Of a stretch of 64,000 nucleotides of DNA, positions 49,873-59,074 are shown piece after piece (the first letter of the stretch is position 1; the number at the start of each line of letters is the position of its first letter). The notes under the pieces were generated by a model. That model worked only from the letters and a program-made list of their open reading frames with translations, searched no databases and was not told the origin of the DNA. The translations under genes were made by a program, and so were the position numbers. Source of the stretch: Treponema bryantii (GTDB lineage: Bacteria; Spirochaetota; Spirochaetia; Treponematales; Treponemataceae); the NCBI RefSeq assembly GCF_900113965.1, contig NZ_FORI01000002.1:62001-126000 (forward strand), read 5' to 3'.

Positions 49873-52800
49873 ATGAAAATGAAAACAGAATATAAAACCA
49901 AAAAACTTTTCTCAACTTTTCTCGCCGCAATAAGCTGCCTATTTCTTCTGCTTTCAATTTCTTCCTGCGAATTGTTCACTTTTTCAAAACTAGAAGAAAA
50001 CGAAAATGCCGCAAATTCATCAAACACAATAACTCTTAATATTACTCCAAGATTTGGAAACGAGACTCTTTATACAAAAAGCTCTACGCGTTCTGCTTAT
50101 CCTGATTTTTCTTCCATTTCTTTTTCCGACTACACTTTTAAGGTAACTTCCACAGTTTTAGCTGGCGAAGTAACTGGGGCTTACAAACCTACAGGCAAGA
50201 TTTCCTTCAGCTTTACTGCTGCTACCTTCAGTGAGCCATCTGATTTTACTTTTTATATCTGCGATTTAAGCGGAAAAGAACTTTTTTACGGAACTCAGCA
50301 AATTACCTATACCACACTTGGTTCAGAAATTGAAAAAACAGTTTATTTTAAATCTTATGATTCAAGTGATGTAAAAGGTAATATTGATCTGAGTATTTCA
50401 GCTCCAACTGACTATACTGTTTCCTGTCAGGTAATAAACTCAGCTGATATGGTTGTAAGTGGTGCTTCCGGTTCAGGTCAGGCTATAGAAGTACAAAGTT
50501 CATTAAACACTTGTACAATAAAAACAACTTCTGCAGGAATTGCTGCAGGTACTTACGATGCAAAATTCACTATAAAAAAAGACGGAATAACCCGCGACTA
50601 TATAATACAGCAGATAAATGTCTGGCCAGGACTTACAACAAATCTCTGGTATCTTCCGGATGGAACTACAAATCAAACTTATCCGGTTACCATAAGCGAA
50701 GATAAGGTAAGAATCTGGGTAAAGGGTAGTGAAAATCTTGGTCCTTATGAATCAGATATAACAGTACCGGCATCTTATACAGCAGATGGTTCAATAACAA
50801 AACCTTATACAAATTTGAATGATGCGATTACAGTTTGTACATCAAATTCAACAGACTACATAATTAAAGTATGTGGAACTGTATCTGGAAATCCAATAAT
50901 AGACAGCTCTGTTAATGCACCTTCGATTACAATCGAAGGTGTGTCTGGTTCGGATGTCGATATATTAGACGGAAGTGCAACTGGTAGTGTCTTAAGAATA
51001 GAAAAAGCATTAAATGTTACCCTTAAAAATATCCAGCTTACAAATGGGGGTGGCTCTACTGTTAATTGTGGTGGAGGACTTTATATAAATTCAGGTGCAA
51101 ATGTAATTCTTGAAAATGATGTATTAATAACTGAAAATACTGCAACTCAAAAAGGTGGTGGAGTTTACCTTTATGGTGACAATTCAAAGCTGACAATGAA
51201 AATTGGTTCAAAGATTAGCCAAAATTATATTTCTGCTACTGATGATGACGGTAGCACTTATGGTGGAGGCGGAGTATATGTAGAGAATACTGCATATTCA
51301 GATGATACAGCAGAATTAGTTCTTAATGGCGGAGAAATTTCTGAACACGATTTAGCTTATAATATGAGAGGGGCCGGAGTTTTTGTCAAAGAATCTAAAA
51401 TTACTATAAATTCCGGAAAAATCACAAAGAATAAAGCTACAGACATTGCTGCAAATGTAATGCTTGATGTTAACTCAAAAATGACTATGTCAGGCGGTGA
51501 AATTTCATATGGAGAAGTAAATGGAATTGGCGATGCAAGTGCTGCCGGAGTCTGGATTAATGGTGCTGCACAATTTGAAATGAGTGGCGGAAAAATCTGC
51601 AATAACACGGTAAAAGCTGCCAGTACAAAAACTGGCCGTGGTGCTGGTGTTACAGTCTGGAGAACTAACAGTACATTTACTATGACAGGTGGCGAAATTT
51701 CAGATAATAAAGTCGATACGACATATAGCAATACAATTCAAGGTGGTGCTGTTTGTGTTTATCAAACAACTACCTGTAATTTTAGCGGTGATATCAAAAT
51801 TCCATATGGTGTAGATGGTATAGAAGGTGAAGGCTTAAATGATATATGGATTTATAATGATAATAAAATCACAATAAATGGTAAACTTTCCACTCCAGCT
51901 TCAGGAAAGATTGGAGCTATTAAGCCACAATCCTACACTGAAGGTAAGTCTATTTTGACAGTAGCTGAAGATGCAAGTGCTGCAACTAGTCTTAAAAAAG
52001 AAGTACTAAAATTTACTCTTCTTCAAGATCCGTCTGATTCGGCTTCTATTTGGGAAATTGGTTCAAATGGAATACTCCAGAAGCAAATAGAATTTTCAGA
52101 AATAACTACAATCAGTGGTACAAGTTCAACTTTTATAGGTGCATCAAATCTTTCTTCATCTTCAGTATTCATAAAAAACCGCAATCTTGGAACTTTAAAG
52201 TCAATAATTGCAAGCGACCATGAAACAACACAAAAAGAATATGAGTTTTACTGTCAATATGGTGGAACTGTACCAAATGATACTATAGGAAAAGGGGATT
52301 ATTATCCTGCATATTATGTCAGCTGGTATGATGCAGTTGTTTACTGTAATCTTCGTAGTATTGATGATAATCTAGAACCTGTATATGTAGTTAATGATAA
52401 AACTGATCCTTCCCAATGGCCGAATATAGTTGGGAATGCAGTTGATGGCTATTGTGCGCCTTCAACTTGCAATTGGGATGTAACAATTCAGGGGAATAAA
52501 AACGGCTGGAGGCTTCCTTTTGAAGCTGAATGGGAATTTCTTGCTCGCGGGGCTCTTACGGGAACACAAACAACATTTAGCGGAAGTGAAACTGCAGATG
52601 ATGTTGCCTGGTACGGTTCTGCTAGTGGAGGTGGCGGTAGTGCAAATGATAAGGTACATGCTGTAAATCGATTACTCTCAAATTCAATTGGAATGTATGA
52701 TATGAGTGGTAATGTTTGGGAGTGGACAAGCGATCTTCATACAAATAAAACTAGTGCCCCTTATGTTCTAGAGTCTACACTAAGCTCTGGAGCTCCTGCC

Positions 52801-53694
52801 AATGCTACAAACGGAAATCGTGTAATAAGGGGAGGTGGTTATAAATATGCTGTTGAACAAAGTACCGTTTTTAATAGAAGTAACAATCCGCCTAATTCAC
52901 GCATTAATGATCTGGGCTTCCGTGTTGTACGCGGTGCTCAGTATTTTGGAAATATAATTCCTTCCGCAGAAAAAGAAGTTGGTGACATTGTCTTTAATGA
53001 CGGTTCAGCAACTCCGTACACAACAGGTTTGGCTCTTACAAGCCAACAACGTAACTCTGCTGTTGCTTTAATTTATTATAAAGGAACTGCACTTAATGGT
53101 AGAGTAACAGATACTTCTGTACGTACAATTGGTGTTGGCTTAAAAAATAACCAGGATGGTCTTTCGTGGTGTTTAAGCTCCGCAAGTGCATGGGAGCATA
53201 ATATTACAACCATTCAATGCGCACCAGATGTTGGCGGAAGTGCAGGAAACTATACCTTTATAAATGCTACAATGAGAAGTGGAGATGCGAATCTTCAATT
53301 TATAAATGCCTACTGTAATCAAAATGGCTTAAGTACTGATTCAGGTAATGCAACAAACTACCCGGCTTTTTATTTTGGTAAAAATTATAAAGATATTTCA
53401 GGCAGTAAAGTGAGGGGGACTGCATGTGAAGATGGCTGGTATCTTCCAACTTTAGCAGAGATTTTCTATATTTATAAATGCATTGTAGACATCCCAAATG
53501 GTTTTAAATTAAATGATTCAATTTTGGATTTGGGGGGAGATTCATTCGGTCCATATGATTATTGGACAGCATCTCAATATACAGAAGATGAGTATAACGC
53601 CTATATATTCAAATTCGGTAATGGAGAGTGTGGTAATGCGGGAAAGCATCTTCAATATTATACTTGTTGTATTAGAGATTTCTCGTTAAAGTAG
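49873..53694 (+). CDS. Large lipoprotein: beta-helix, FGE-sulfatase (SUMF1) domain and C-terminal lectin-fold-like module
   Basis: A 1273-residue protein, ATG at 49873 with AAGGAG at about 49857. Lipobox SSC at about residue 34. An Ig-like N-terminal part spans about 50-290. A right-handed beta-helix follows (about 330-680) with GGGLYINSG, GGGVYLYGD and many ISDNK/ISGN turns. An FGE-sulfatase/SUMF1-type domain covers about 745-1025 (GWRLPFEAEWEFLARG, GNVWEWTSD, LGFRVVRG). The last about 240 residues are homologous to the end of the preceding protein (GDIVFNDGSATPY ... GWYLPTLAEI ... CCIRDF). The SUMF1 domain probably serves as a C-type-lectin-like binding fold, not as a sulfatase activator. 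No reverse transcriptase gene is near, so a diversity-generating retroelement target is not supported. Confidence 0.87.
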   Translation: MKMKTEYKTKKLFSTFLAAISCLFLLLSISSCELFTFSKLEENENAANSSNTITLNITPRFGNETLYTKSSTRSAYPDFSSISFSDYTFKVTSTVLAGEVTGAYKPTGKISFSFTAATFSEPSDFTFYICDLSGKELFYGTQQITYTTLGSEIEKTVYFKSYDSSDVKGNIDLSISAPTDYTVSCQVINSADMVVSGASGSGQAIEVQSSLNTCTIKTTSAGIAAGTYDAKFTIKKDGITRDYIIQQINVWPGLTTNLWYLPDGTTNQTYPVTISEDKVRIWVKGSENLGPYESDITVPASYTADGSITKPYTNLNDAITVCTSNSTDYIIKVCGTVSGNPIIDSSVNAPSITIEGVSGSDVDILDGSATGSVLRIEKALNVTLKNIQLTNGGGSTVNCGGGLYINSGANVILENDVLITENTATQKGGGVYLYGDNSKLTMKIGSKISQNYISATDDDGSTYGGGGVYVENTAYSDDTAELVLNGGEISEHDLAYNMRGAGVFVKESKITINSGKITKNKATDIAANVMLDVNSKMTMSGGEISYGEVNGIGDASAAGVWINGAAQFEMSGGKICNNTVKAASTKTGRGAGVTVWRTNSTFTMTGGEISDNKVDTTYSNTIQGGAVCVYQTTTCNFSGDIKIPYGVDGIEGEGLNDIWIYNDNKITINGKLSTPASGKIGAIKPQSYTEGKSILTVAEDASAATSLKKEVLKFTLLQDPSDSASIWEIGSNGILQKQIEFSEITTISGTSSTFIGASNLSSSSVFIKNRNLGTLKSIIASDHETTQKEYEFYCQYGGTVPNDTIGKGDYYPAYYVSWYDAVVYCNLRSIDDNLEPVYVVNDKTDPSQWPNIVGNAVDGYCAPSTCNWDVTIQGNKNGWRLPFEAEWEFLARGALTGTQTTFSGSETADDVAWYGSASGGGGSANDKVHAVNRLLSNSIGMYDMSGNVWEWTSDLHTNKTSAPYVLESTLSSGAPANATNGNRVIRGGGYKYAVEQSTVFNRSNNPPNSRINDLGFRVVRGAQYFGNIIPSAEKEVGDIVFNDGSATPYTTGLALTSQQRNSAVALIYYKGTALNGRVTDTSVRTIGVGLKNNQDGLSWCLSSASAWEHNITTIQCAPDVGGSAGNYTFINATMRSGDANLQFINAYCNQNGLSTDSGNATNYPAFYFGKNYKDISGSKVRGTACEDGWYLPTLAEIFYIYKCIVDIPNGFKLNDSILDLGGDSFGPYDYWTASQYTEDEYNAYIFKFGNGECGNAGKHLQYYTCCIRDFSLK

Positions 53695-53813
53695 TAAAAA
53701 AATCTTTGAAATTTGATTTTGTTTTTTTCTTAGATTATTATGAAGATATATTGACAGAGAATGCTTTTTTTGGCAATATATAAAAACTTATATAAGTTTT
53801 AAGGAGTGCCATC

Positions 53814-53903
53814 GTGCCTTGTGGAAAGAAAAGAAAGCGCCAGAAGATGGCGACACATAAGCGAAAGAAGATGCTTAGACGTAATCGACATAAGAGCAAG
53901 TAG
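53814..53903 (+). CDS. Very small basic protein of the AURKAIP1/COX24 (bS22-like) ribosomal type
   Basis: 29 codons from GTG 53814 to TAG 53901-53903, product MPCGKKRKRQKMATHKRKKM plus a short basic tail. AAGGAG at 53801-53806 is an ideal ribosome binding site, 7 bases upstream. The sequence matches the small bacterial proteins related to the mitochondrial ribosomal protein mS38/AURKAIP1 (MPSGKKRKRHKMATHKRKK-type, as I recall from Bacteroidetes; bS22 in mycobacteria). It probably binds the 30S decoding region. It has a monocistronic structure with a terminator at 53928-53956. It is too short for default gene callers and likely unannotated. Confidence 0.85.
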   Translation: MPCGKKRKRQKMATHKRKKMLRRNRHKSK

Positions 53904-53927
53904 TTTTTAGGTCGAGACTATGTGTTG

Positions 53928-53956
53928 AAAGACCGCGTATTACGCGGTCTTTTTTT
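53928..53956 (+). terminator. Intrinsic terminator after the small ribosomal-type gene
   Basis: AAAGACCGCG (53928-53937), loop TATTA, CGCGGTCTTT (53943-53952) and further T residues. Confidence 0.93.
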
Positions 53957-53968
53957 ATAAGATTACGA

Positions 53969-54064
53969 CGGTGGTTGAGTGCCGCGCAAAGCGCGGTGTA
54001 TCGAAACCACCGTTTATAAGAATACAAGTGGTTTCGATACGACGCTTCGCGTCTACTCAACCAC
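53969..54064. repeat. Two PR-B palindromes side by side before dxs
   Basis: Unit 1 (53969-54012) has arms CGGTGGTT and AACCACCG around GCCGCGCAAAGCGCGG. Unit 2 (54028-54064) has arms GTGGTTTCGATA and TACTCAACCAC. They fill most of the gap and end 9 bases before the dxs start codon, so dxs has no visible Shine-Dalgarno. Confidence 0.88.
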
Positions 54065-54073
54065 CGGTGTTCA

Positions 54074-55987
54074 ATGAGGTCAATTATTCTTCTATCAAAG
54101 ATTCATTCGCCGCAGGATATTAAAAAGCTTTCTCAAAAAGAACTTAAGCAGCTCGCTCAAGAAATCCGTACAACTATTATAAATGTCGTTGGAAAAAACG
54201 GCGGTCATCTTGCAAGTAATCTTGGTGTTGTTGAACTTACAATTGCTTTGCATCGTGTTTTCAACAGTCCTGATGATGCCATTGTCTGGGATGTAAGCCA
54301 TCAGTGTTATACTCATAAACTTTTGACCGGACGTTATGAAGAGTTTCCGACCCTACGAAAGGCTGGCGGCCTCTCCGGTTTTACAAATAAAAACGAAAGT
54401 GTTCACGACTTTTTTATCAATGGTCATTCTTCAACCTCAATTTCATCTGCTCTAGGCCTTCTTACAGCCCGCGAACTAAATGGTAATAAAGGCAAAGTAA
54501 TTGCAGTTATTGGAGATGGAGCGCTTACCGGTGGAATGGCTTTTGAAGGCCTTTCTCATGCCGGTCAGCTTTGCAAAAATCTTATTGTAGTTTTAAATGA
54601 TAATCAGATGTCAATTGATCATAATACCGGTTCGGTTTCAAGATATCTCAGCCGTCTTACAATGACTGCAGGATATCAGACCTTCCGTTACCGTGTGGAC
54701 AAGGCAATTGATAAGATTCCATATCTTGGACGCCCTCTTGAAAAGTTCATTTTCAGATTTAAACGTTCATTAAAAGGTCTCTTCCTTACAAACAATCTTT
54801 TTGTTGATTTGGGATTTGAATATGTTGGTCCGCTCGATGGTCACAATGAAGCGGCTCTTGAGCGTGAACTTCGTCGTGTAAGTCGTCTGCACCGTCCTGT
54901 TGTAGTTCATGTTGTAACTAAGAAGGGTAAGGGCTATAGTCCTGCAGAAAATAATCCTGAGCTTTTCCATGGAATCGGGCCTTTCCAGATTAGTGATGGA
55001 ACTGTTGAAAAGTTTGATACTCAGAGTTTTACAGAAGCCTTCAGCAATCTTATGTGTGAAGAAGGTGAAAAAAATACAGATATTGTTGCAATTACAGCCG
55101 CAATGGCAAAGGGAACAGGCCTCTCGGCTTTTTCTCACAGATTTCCTGAGCGCTTTTTTGATGTTGGAATTGCAGAAGAGCATGCAGTAACTTTTGCAGG
55201 TGGTCTCGCAAAGGGCGGTAAAGTTCCTGTTGTCTGCATCTATTCAACTTTTATTCAGCGTGCAGTGGATCAGATGATTCATGATATTGCACTTCAGAAA
55301 GCACACTCTGTTTTTATTTTAGACAGAGCCGGTGCTGTTCCTGCAGATGGTGTAACTCATCAGGGCATTTATGATATTGCGCTTTTCCGTCCTATTCCGG
55401 AACTGGAAATCATGACTGTTTGCAGTGCCGCAGATTTGAAGCTTTGTTTTGAATGGGCAGTAGAAAAGGGAACCTCAGTAGTTATCAGATATCCAAAACT
55501 TACATGCCCTACAGAAGTTCCACAGATGAGTGAACCTGTTGAACTTGGTCGGGGAATCTTTATTCCTTGTACAGAATTTGTAATTGAAAATATCAGTGAA
55601 GCTGAACTTGAAGCTAAGAAAAATAAGATTTTAATTGTTGCAACTGGCGGAATATATTCTGAAGTTCAGAAGGCTGTTCGCTCTGTTTTACTTGATGGCG
55701 GTTATGCAGATGTTTACCTTCTGCGCTTTATTAAGCCTTTTGACGAAACTTATTTTATTGAGCTTGCTTCCCGCTATAATGGTGTTGTTTTTGTAGAAGA
55801 TGGTGTTATTACCGGCGGAATAGGAGAATATCTTGCCGGTCTTCTTGCAGAAAAAGGAATGAAAAATAATAAGGTGCTTGGTTTTGAAGATAAATTCTTT
55901 AGCCATGGTTCCCGAGAAGAAGTTCTTGAGATGGCAGGACTCTCGCCGTCTCACATCAAAAAGGCGGTAAAGGAATGCTGCAATTAA
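54074..55987 (+). CDS. dxs: 1-Deoxy-D-xylulose-5-phosphate synthase
   Basis: A 637-residue thiamine-diphosphate enzyme of the non-mevalonate isoprenoid pathway; it condenses pyruvate with glyceraldehyde 3-phosphate. Family signatures: GGHLASNLGVVELTIALH at about residue 42, the TPP motif GDGALTGGMAFEGL ... NDN at about 148-180, DRAGAVPADGVTHQG at about 415 and the C-terminal transketolase domain. The length is normal. The only usable start is ATG 54074, 9 bases after a PR-B palindrome, with no ribosome binding site, so translation may start by another route or be weak. It overlaps folP by 13 bases. Confidence 0.96.
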   Translation: MRSIILLSKIHSPQDIKKLSQKELKQLAQEIRTTIINVVGKNGGHLASNLGVVELTIALHRVFNSPDDAIVWDVSHQCYTHKLLTGRYEEFPTLRKAGGLSGFTNKNESVHDFFINGHSSTSISSALGLLTARELNGNKGKVIAVIGDGALTGGMAFEGLSHAGQLCKNLIVVLNDNQMSIDHNTGSVSRYLSRLTMTAGYQTFRYRVDKAIDKIPYLGRPLEKFIFRFKRSLKGLFLTNNLFVDLGFEYVGPLDGHNEAALERELRRVSRLHRPVVVHVVTKKGKGYSPAENNPELFHGIGPFQISDGTVEKFDTQSFTEAFSNLMCEEGEKNTDIVAITAAMAKGTGLSAFSHRFPERFFDVGIAEEHAVTFAGGLAKGGKVPVVCIYSTFIQRAVDQMIHDIALQKAHSVFILDRAGAVPADGVTHQGIYDIALFRPIPELEIMTVCSAADLKLCFEWAVEKGTSVVIRYPKLTCPTEVPQMSEPVELGRGIFIPCTEFVIENISEAELEAKKNKILIVATGGIYSEVQKAVRSVLLDGGYADVYLLRFIKPFDETYFIELASRYNGVVFVEDGVITGGIGEYLAGLLAEKGMKNNKVLGFEDKFFSHGSREEVLEMAGLSPSHIKKAVKECCN

Positions 55988-56802
55988 AGTTTGGCTTAAA
56001 GCGCGCCGCAACAGAACGACCCGCATTCGTAATGGGCATCGTAAATGTCACCCCAGATTCGTTCTATGAAAATAGCCGTGGCGGCGCAGAGCGCGCTCTC
56101 CGTCTCATAGAAGAAGGCGCCGACATCCTCGATATCGGCGGCGAGTCCACCCGTCCGGGGTATACACCGGTGAGCGTGGAAGAAGAAATTGCCCGCATTG
56201 TTCCTGTAATCCAGGCCGTTCGCAGAGAATCCGCCGTACCAATCTCCGTTGATACCAATAAATTCGAAGTGTTCCGTGCAGCCTTTGCCGCCGGTGCCGA
56301 CATATGGAACGATGTAACTGCTCTAAGTGGTGCCGTTCAGGGAACTAGCGACGGAACTGCCGCTGCCGCAAACGAACCATCCATTGCCGCTGCCGAATAT
56401 CTTGCAAAAACCGGAGCGTCAGTAATTCTTATGCACACAGGACCTGGCACAGTAGATGAAGTTTCAGACTTCCTTGGTCAGCGTGTAGTTTTCTGTCTTT
56501 CAAATGGCCTTGCTTCAGACAAAATCATCGTAGACCCAGGAATTGGTTTTGGAAAAACTACAGATCAGAATCTTGCCCTTATCAAAGAGCCAACTGCCTT
56601 GTGCGGCAACCGTTACCCGGTTCTTATGGCACTTTCGCGAAAACGCTGCATCGGAGATATGACCGGCCGCAACACAGAAGACCGTCTTGCCGGAACTCTT
56701 GCCGCAGACATGATCAGCGTTCAGAAGGGCGCAAAAATCATCCGTGTTCACGACGTTTCTGCCGCAATAGATACATTAAATGTGATGAAATTTCTCCGAT
56801 AA
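55975..56802 (+). CDS. folP: Dihydropteroate synthase
   Basis: A 275-residue TIM-barrel enzyme that joins p-aminobenzoate to dihydropterin pyrophosphate in folate synthesis. Signatures: MGIVNVTPDSFYENSRGG (about residue 22), DIGGESTRPGYTPVS (about 55), the ILMHTGPGTVDEV strand (about 150; the usual MH-x-x-G pattern) and DPGIGFGKT (about 185), with a C-terminal RVHDVSA. ATG 55975 with AAAGGA upstream overlaps the dxs end by 13 bases. The first part uses more C- and G-ending codons than its neighbours, a mild composition shift only. Confidence 0.95.
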   Translation: MLQLKFGLKRAATERPAFVMGIVNVTPDSFYENSRGGAERALRLIEEGADILDIGGESTRPGYTPVSVEEEIARIVPVIQAVRRESAVPISVDTNKFEVFRAAFAAGADIWNDVTALSGAVQGTSDGTAAAANEPSIAAAEYLAKTGASVILMHTGPGTVDEVSDFLGQRVVFCLSNGLASDKIIVDPGIGFGKTTDQNLALIKEPTALCGNRYPVLMALSRKRCIGDMTGRNTEDRLAGTLAADMISVQKGAKIIRVHDVSAAIDTLNVMKFLR

Positions 56803-56818
56803 TATAGTATAATAAATA

Positions 56819-56880
56819 CGGTCATTGAGCCTGTCGAAATGACCGCAGTCAACGGTAGTTTCGACAAGCTCAACCACCGT
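56819..56880. repeat. Two PR-B palindromes upstream of cdaA
   Basis: Unit 1 (56819-56845) is a variant with CGGTCATT/AATGACCG arms around GAGCCTGTCGA. Unit 2 (56852-56880) is the inverted usual form (ACGGTAGTTTCGACAAGCTC...). They lie in the leader of cdaA. Confidence 0.87.
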
Positions 56881-56896
56881 ACTTTAGGAAGTTACT

Positions 56897-57712
56897 ATGC
56901 TCGGATTTGACAGAATTTTATATCTTTATGATTTCATACGGCCCTTTCTCGATATAGCTGTCATGACATTCATTTTGTTCAAGGCATACGACTTTATCTC
57001 CAAAACAAACGGTGTTCAGATGCTTAAATCTCTTCTCATCGTTGTTATTGTTTATGGTGTAGCCGTTCTCCTTAAACTTCAGACAATCCTGTGGTTAATG
57101 AACATAATTGCGCCGGCCCTCATTATTGGTTTTGCGCTCGTCTTCCAGCCTGAAATTCGAAAACTTTTTATCCGCATTGGTCAGAACGGATGGTTTGCTT
57201 TTGGTAGCCGTTCTAAACATACTTATGTTGATGCCGTACTTATTGCCGCAGAAATGCTTTCTCAGCAGCGCCGTGGTATGCTTGCAGTTTTTATGCGTCA
57301 CACTCAGATGGAAAATATCATCCAGACTGGTACAAGATTAAATGCAGATTTGTCTTCAAGTCTGCTTATGACAATTTTTGGAAAAGATACTTCATTGCAT
57401 GACGGAGCCTGCTTTATTCAGGGCGGTAAACTTATTGCTGCCGGCTGCTTCCTTCCAACTTCAGAAAATTACACAATTAAAAAGACTTTCGGTACACGCC
57501 ACCGTGCAGCCCTTGGTCTTTCAGAAGTTTCTGATGCGGTAGTTCTGGTTGTTTCAGAAGAAACTGGAGCGCTCAGTCTTGCTTACGATTCAAAACTTAA
57601 TTACGACTTAACTGTTGAAGAAGTTCGAAAGATTCTTGAAAATCTTCTTGAAATTACTTCTGAAGCTCAGGTACTGGAGGATACTGTAGATGAACACAAA
57701 ACGTTTGCTTGA
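56897..57712 (+). CDS. cdaA: Membrane-bound diadenylate cyclase
   Basis: A 271-residue protein. Three N-terminal membrane helices (about 10-100: FIRPFLDIAVMTFILFKAYD, LKSLLIVVIVYGVAVLLKLQ, WLMNIIAPALIIGFALVFQP). The DisA_N/DAC domain follows, with the catalytic DGACFIQGGK (D-G-A, about residue 170) and GTRHRAALGLSE (R-H-R, about 200), both intact. It makes cyclic di-AMP from two ATP. It is coupled to the next gene, the YbbR-domain protein CdaR, by a 23-base overlap, the standard cdaA-cdaR pairing. Confidence 0.95.
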   Translation: MLGFDRILYLYDFIRPFLDIAVMTFILFKAYDFISKTNGVQMLKSLLIVVIVYGVAVLLKLQTILWLMNIIAPALIIGFALVFQPEIRKLFIRIGQNGWFAFGSRSKHTYVDAVLIAAEMLSQQRRGMLAVFMRHTQMENIIQTGTRLNADLSSSLLMTIFGKDTSLHDGACFIQGGKLIAAGCFLPTSENYTIKKTFGTRHRAALGLSEVSDAVVLVVSEETGALSLAYDSKLNYDLTVEEVRKILENLLEITSEAQVLEDTVDEHKTFA

Positions 57713-58691
57713 TAAAATCCTCGATAAATGGCCTGCTAAAGTAATCTGCTTTGTAATTGCAATCTTTTTGTACTTTTTCCATCAGGCATCTTTAATTGAT
57801 TCAAAAACTGTAGTTGTTCCTCTTGAGATTATAGAAAACGGAATTGTAATGCATGTTGGAAGTGCACCAACCTCTGTTTCTGTGACTGTACGAACTGGTG
57901 ACGAAATCATAAAAACAATTCTTCCTTCTGATATTTCTGCTTCTGTAAGTCTTGATACTCTTACAGAAAAGGGTACATACAAACTCCCTGTAAAAATCAC
58001 TTTGTCAGAAGATCTTATGGCTTATGATCCTTTTGAAGTAAAACTTAAGGATGAAACTGTCACAATTGACGTTGATCGCAAATCAATTAAATATGTTCCG
58101 ATTATGCCTTCTGTTGTCGGAGAGGTTGCTCACGGATACGAAATTGAATCAATTTCAATGAGTCCTTCTACAGTTGAAATTTTCGGCCCTGAATCTGTTG
58201 TAAATGCTACCGAACAGATTTTTACAACAAGACTGAATGTTAATAATGCTGAAACTAATTTCTCAACAGAGACTTCATATCAGCAGTTGAACAAACTTCT
58301 TACTGTTCTTGATGAAGGTCCTTTTAAGGCTGAAGTTACAATCAGACCTGTTACAATGGAACGCATTTTTGATGCTGTGCCTGTTGAGATTTTGAATCTT
58401 TCTGAAAATCTTGAAATAAAAGATGAGCTTCCAATGATTACCTTAAAGCTCTCGGGCACAATGCCTGTTCTTGAAAACTATATAATTTCAAAACACGCTG
58501 TTCAGCTCAACCTGCGTGAAATAACTGAACCTGGAACTTACGAGATTCCTTTAAGATATTCTGTTCCTGCAAATCTTACTCTTGTAGAAAAGTCTGATGA
58601 AACTCTCACTATAACACTTGTTCATAGAACTGATTCTGATACAAATGCGGGTGGGGAAGCAGACCAGACTTTGACTTCTGGAGCTGAGTAA
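57690..58691 (+). CDS. cdaR: YbbR-domain regulator of CdaA (CdaR)
   Basis: A 333-residue protein. One N-terminal membrane anchor (about 15-35: WPAKVICFVIAIFLYFFHQA) is followed by three to four YbbR repeats, beta-rich domains with recurring V-x-V-x-G/P patterns (VVPLEIIENGIVMHVGSAPT, PSVVGEVAHGYEIESISMSP, IFDAVPVEILNLSENLEIKD). CdaR binds CdaA and modulates its activity. It overlaps cdaA by 23 bases and acpS by one base (TAATG), so these are translationally coupled. Confidence 0.9.
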   Translation: MNTKRLLDKILDKWPAKVICFVIAIFLYFFHQASLIDSKTVVVPLEIIENGIVMHVGSAPTSVSVTVRTGDEIIKTILPSDISASVSLDTLTEKGTYKLPVKITLSEDLMAYDPFEVKLKDETVTIDVDRKSIKYVPIMPSVVGEVAHGYEIESISMSPSTVEIFGPESVVNATEQIFTTRLNVNNAETNFSTETSYQQLNKLLTVLDEGPFKAEVTIRPVTMERIFDAVPVEILNLSENLEIKDELPMITLKLSGTMPVLENYIISKHAVQLNLREITEPGTYEIPLRYSVPANLTLVEKSDETLTITLVHRTDSDTNAGGEADQTLTSGAE

Positions 58692-59065
58692 TGATTGCTG
58701 GAATTGGAACTGACATTGCAGAAGTAAAGCGCTTTGAAAAATGGGTTGATAATCCCGAAATGATTGAGCGCTTCTTCAATGAAAAAGAATATTCTTCTGC
58801 AGGTTCAAAGGCTGCAAAGTGCCAGCATTATGCGGTTCGTTTTGCCGCAAAGGAAGCTTTTTCAAAAGCTCTCGGAACTGGAATTACCGGTTTTGGATTA
58901 AAGGAAGTTTATATAACTAACGATAGTGAAGGTAAGCCTTTGCTGAATATAGAAGGTTCTGCTCTTTCGATAATGAAAGAAAGACTTGGAGACTGCAATG
59001 CTTTTGTAACTTTAAGTCATGAAAAAGAATATGCAGTTGCCTTTGTAATATTGGAAAAAAAATAG
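58691..59065 (+). CDS. acpS: Holo-[acyl-carrier-protein] synthase
   Basis: A 124-residue phosphopantetheinyl transferase that converts apo-ACP to holo-ACP with coenzyme A. Key motifs: GIGTDIAEVKRFEKW (metal-binding Asp near residue 6) and RFAAKEAFSKALGTG (about 53-67; Glu metal ligand and KEA). The C-terminal strand VTLSHEKEYAVAFVI fits. Length normal. The ATG overlaps the cdaR stop by one base and it belongs to the cdaA-cdaR-acpS-DUF2225 operon. Confidence 0.95.
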   Translation: MIAGIGTDIAEVKRFEKWVDNPEMIERFFNEKEYSSAGSKAAKCQHYAVRFAAKEAFSKALGTGITGFGLKEVYITNDSEGKPLLNIEGSALSIMKERLGDCNAFVTLSHEKEYAVAFVILEKK

Positions 59066-59074
59066 GGGGATACT

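Noticed and set aside
52080-53694. Diversity-generating retroelement target (SUMF1/lectin-fold protein with variable C-terminus)
   Set aside because: No reverse transcriptase, no template repeat and no accessory gene in the window, and the second half of the SUMF1 domain looks like normal family sequence. I cannot exclude an element elsewhere in the genome.
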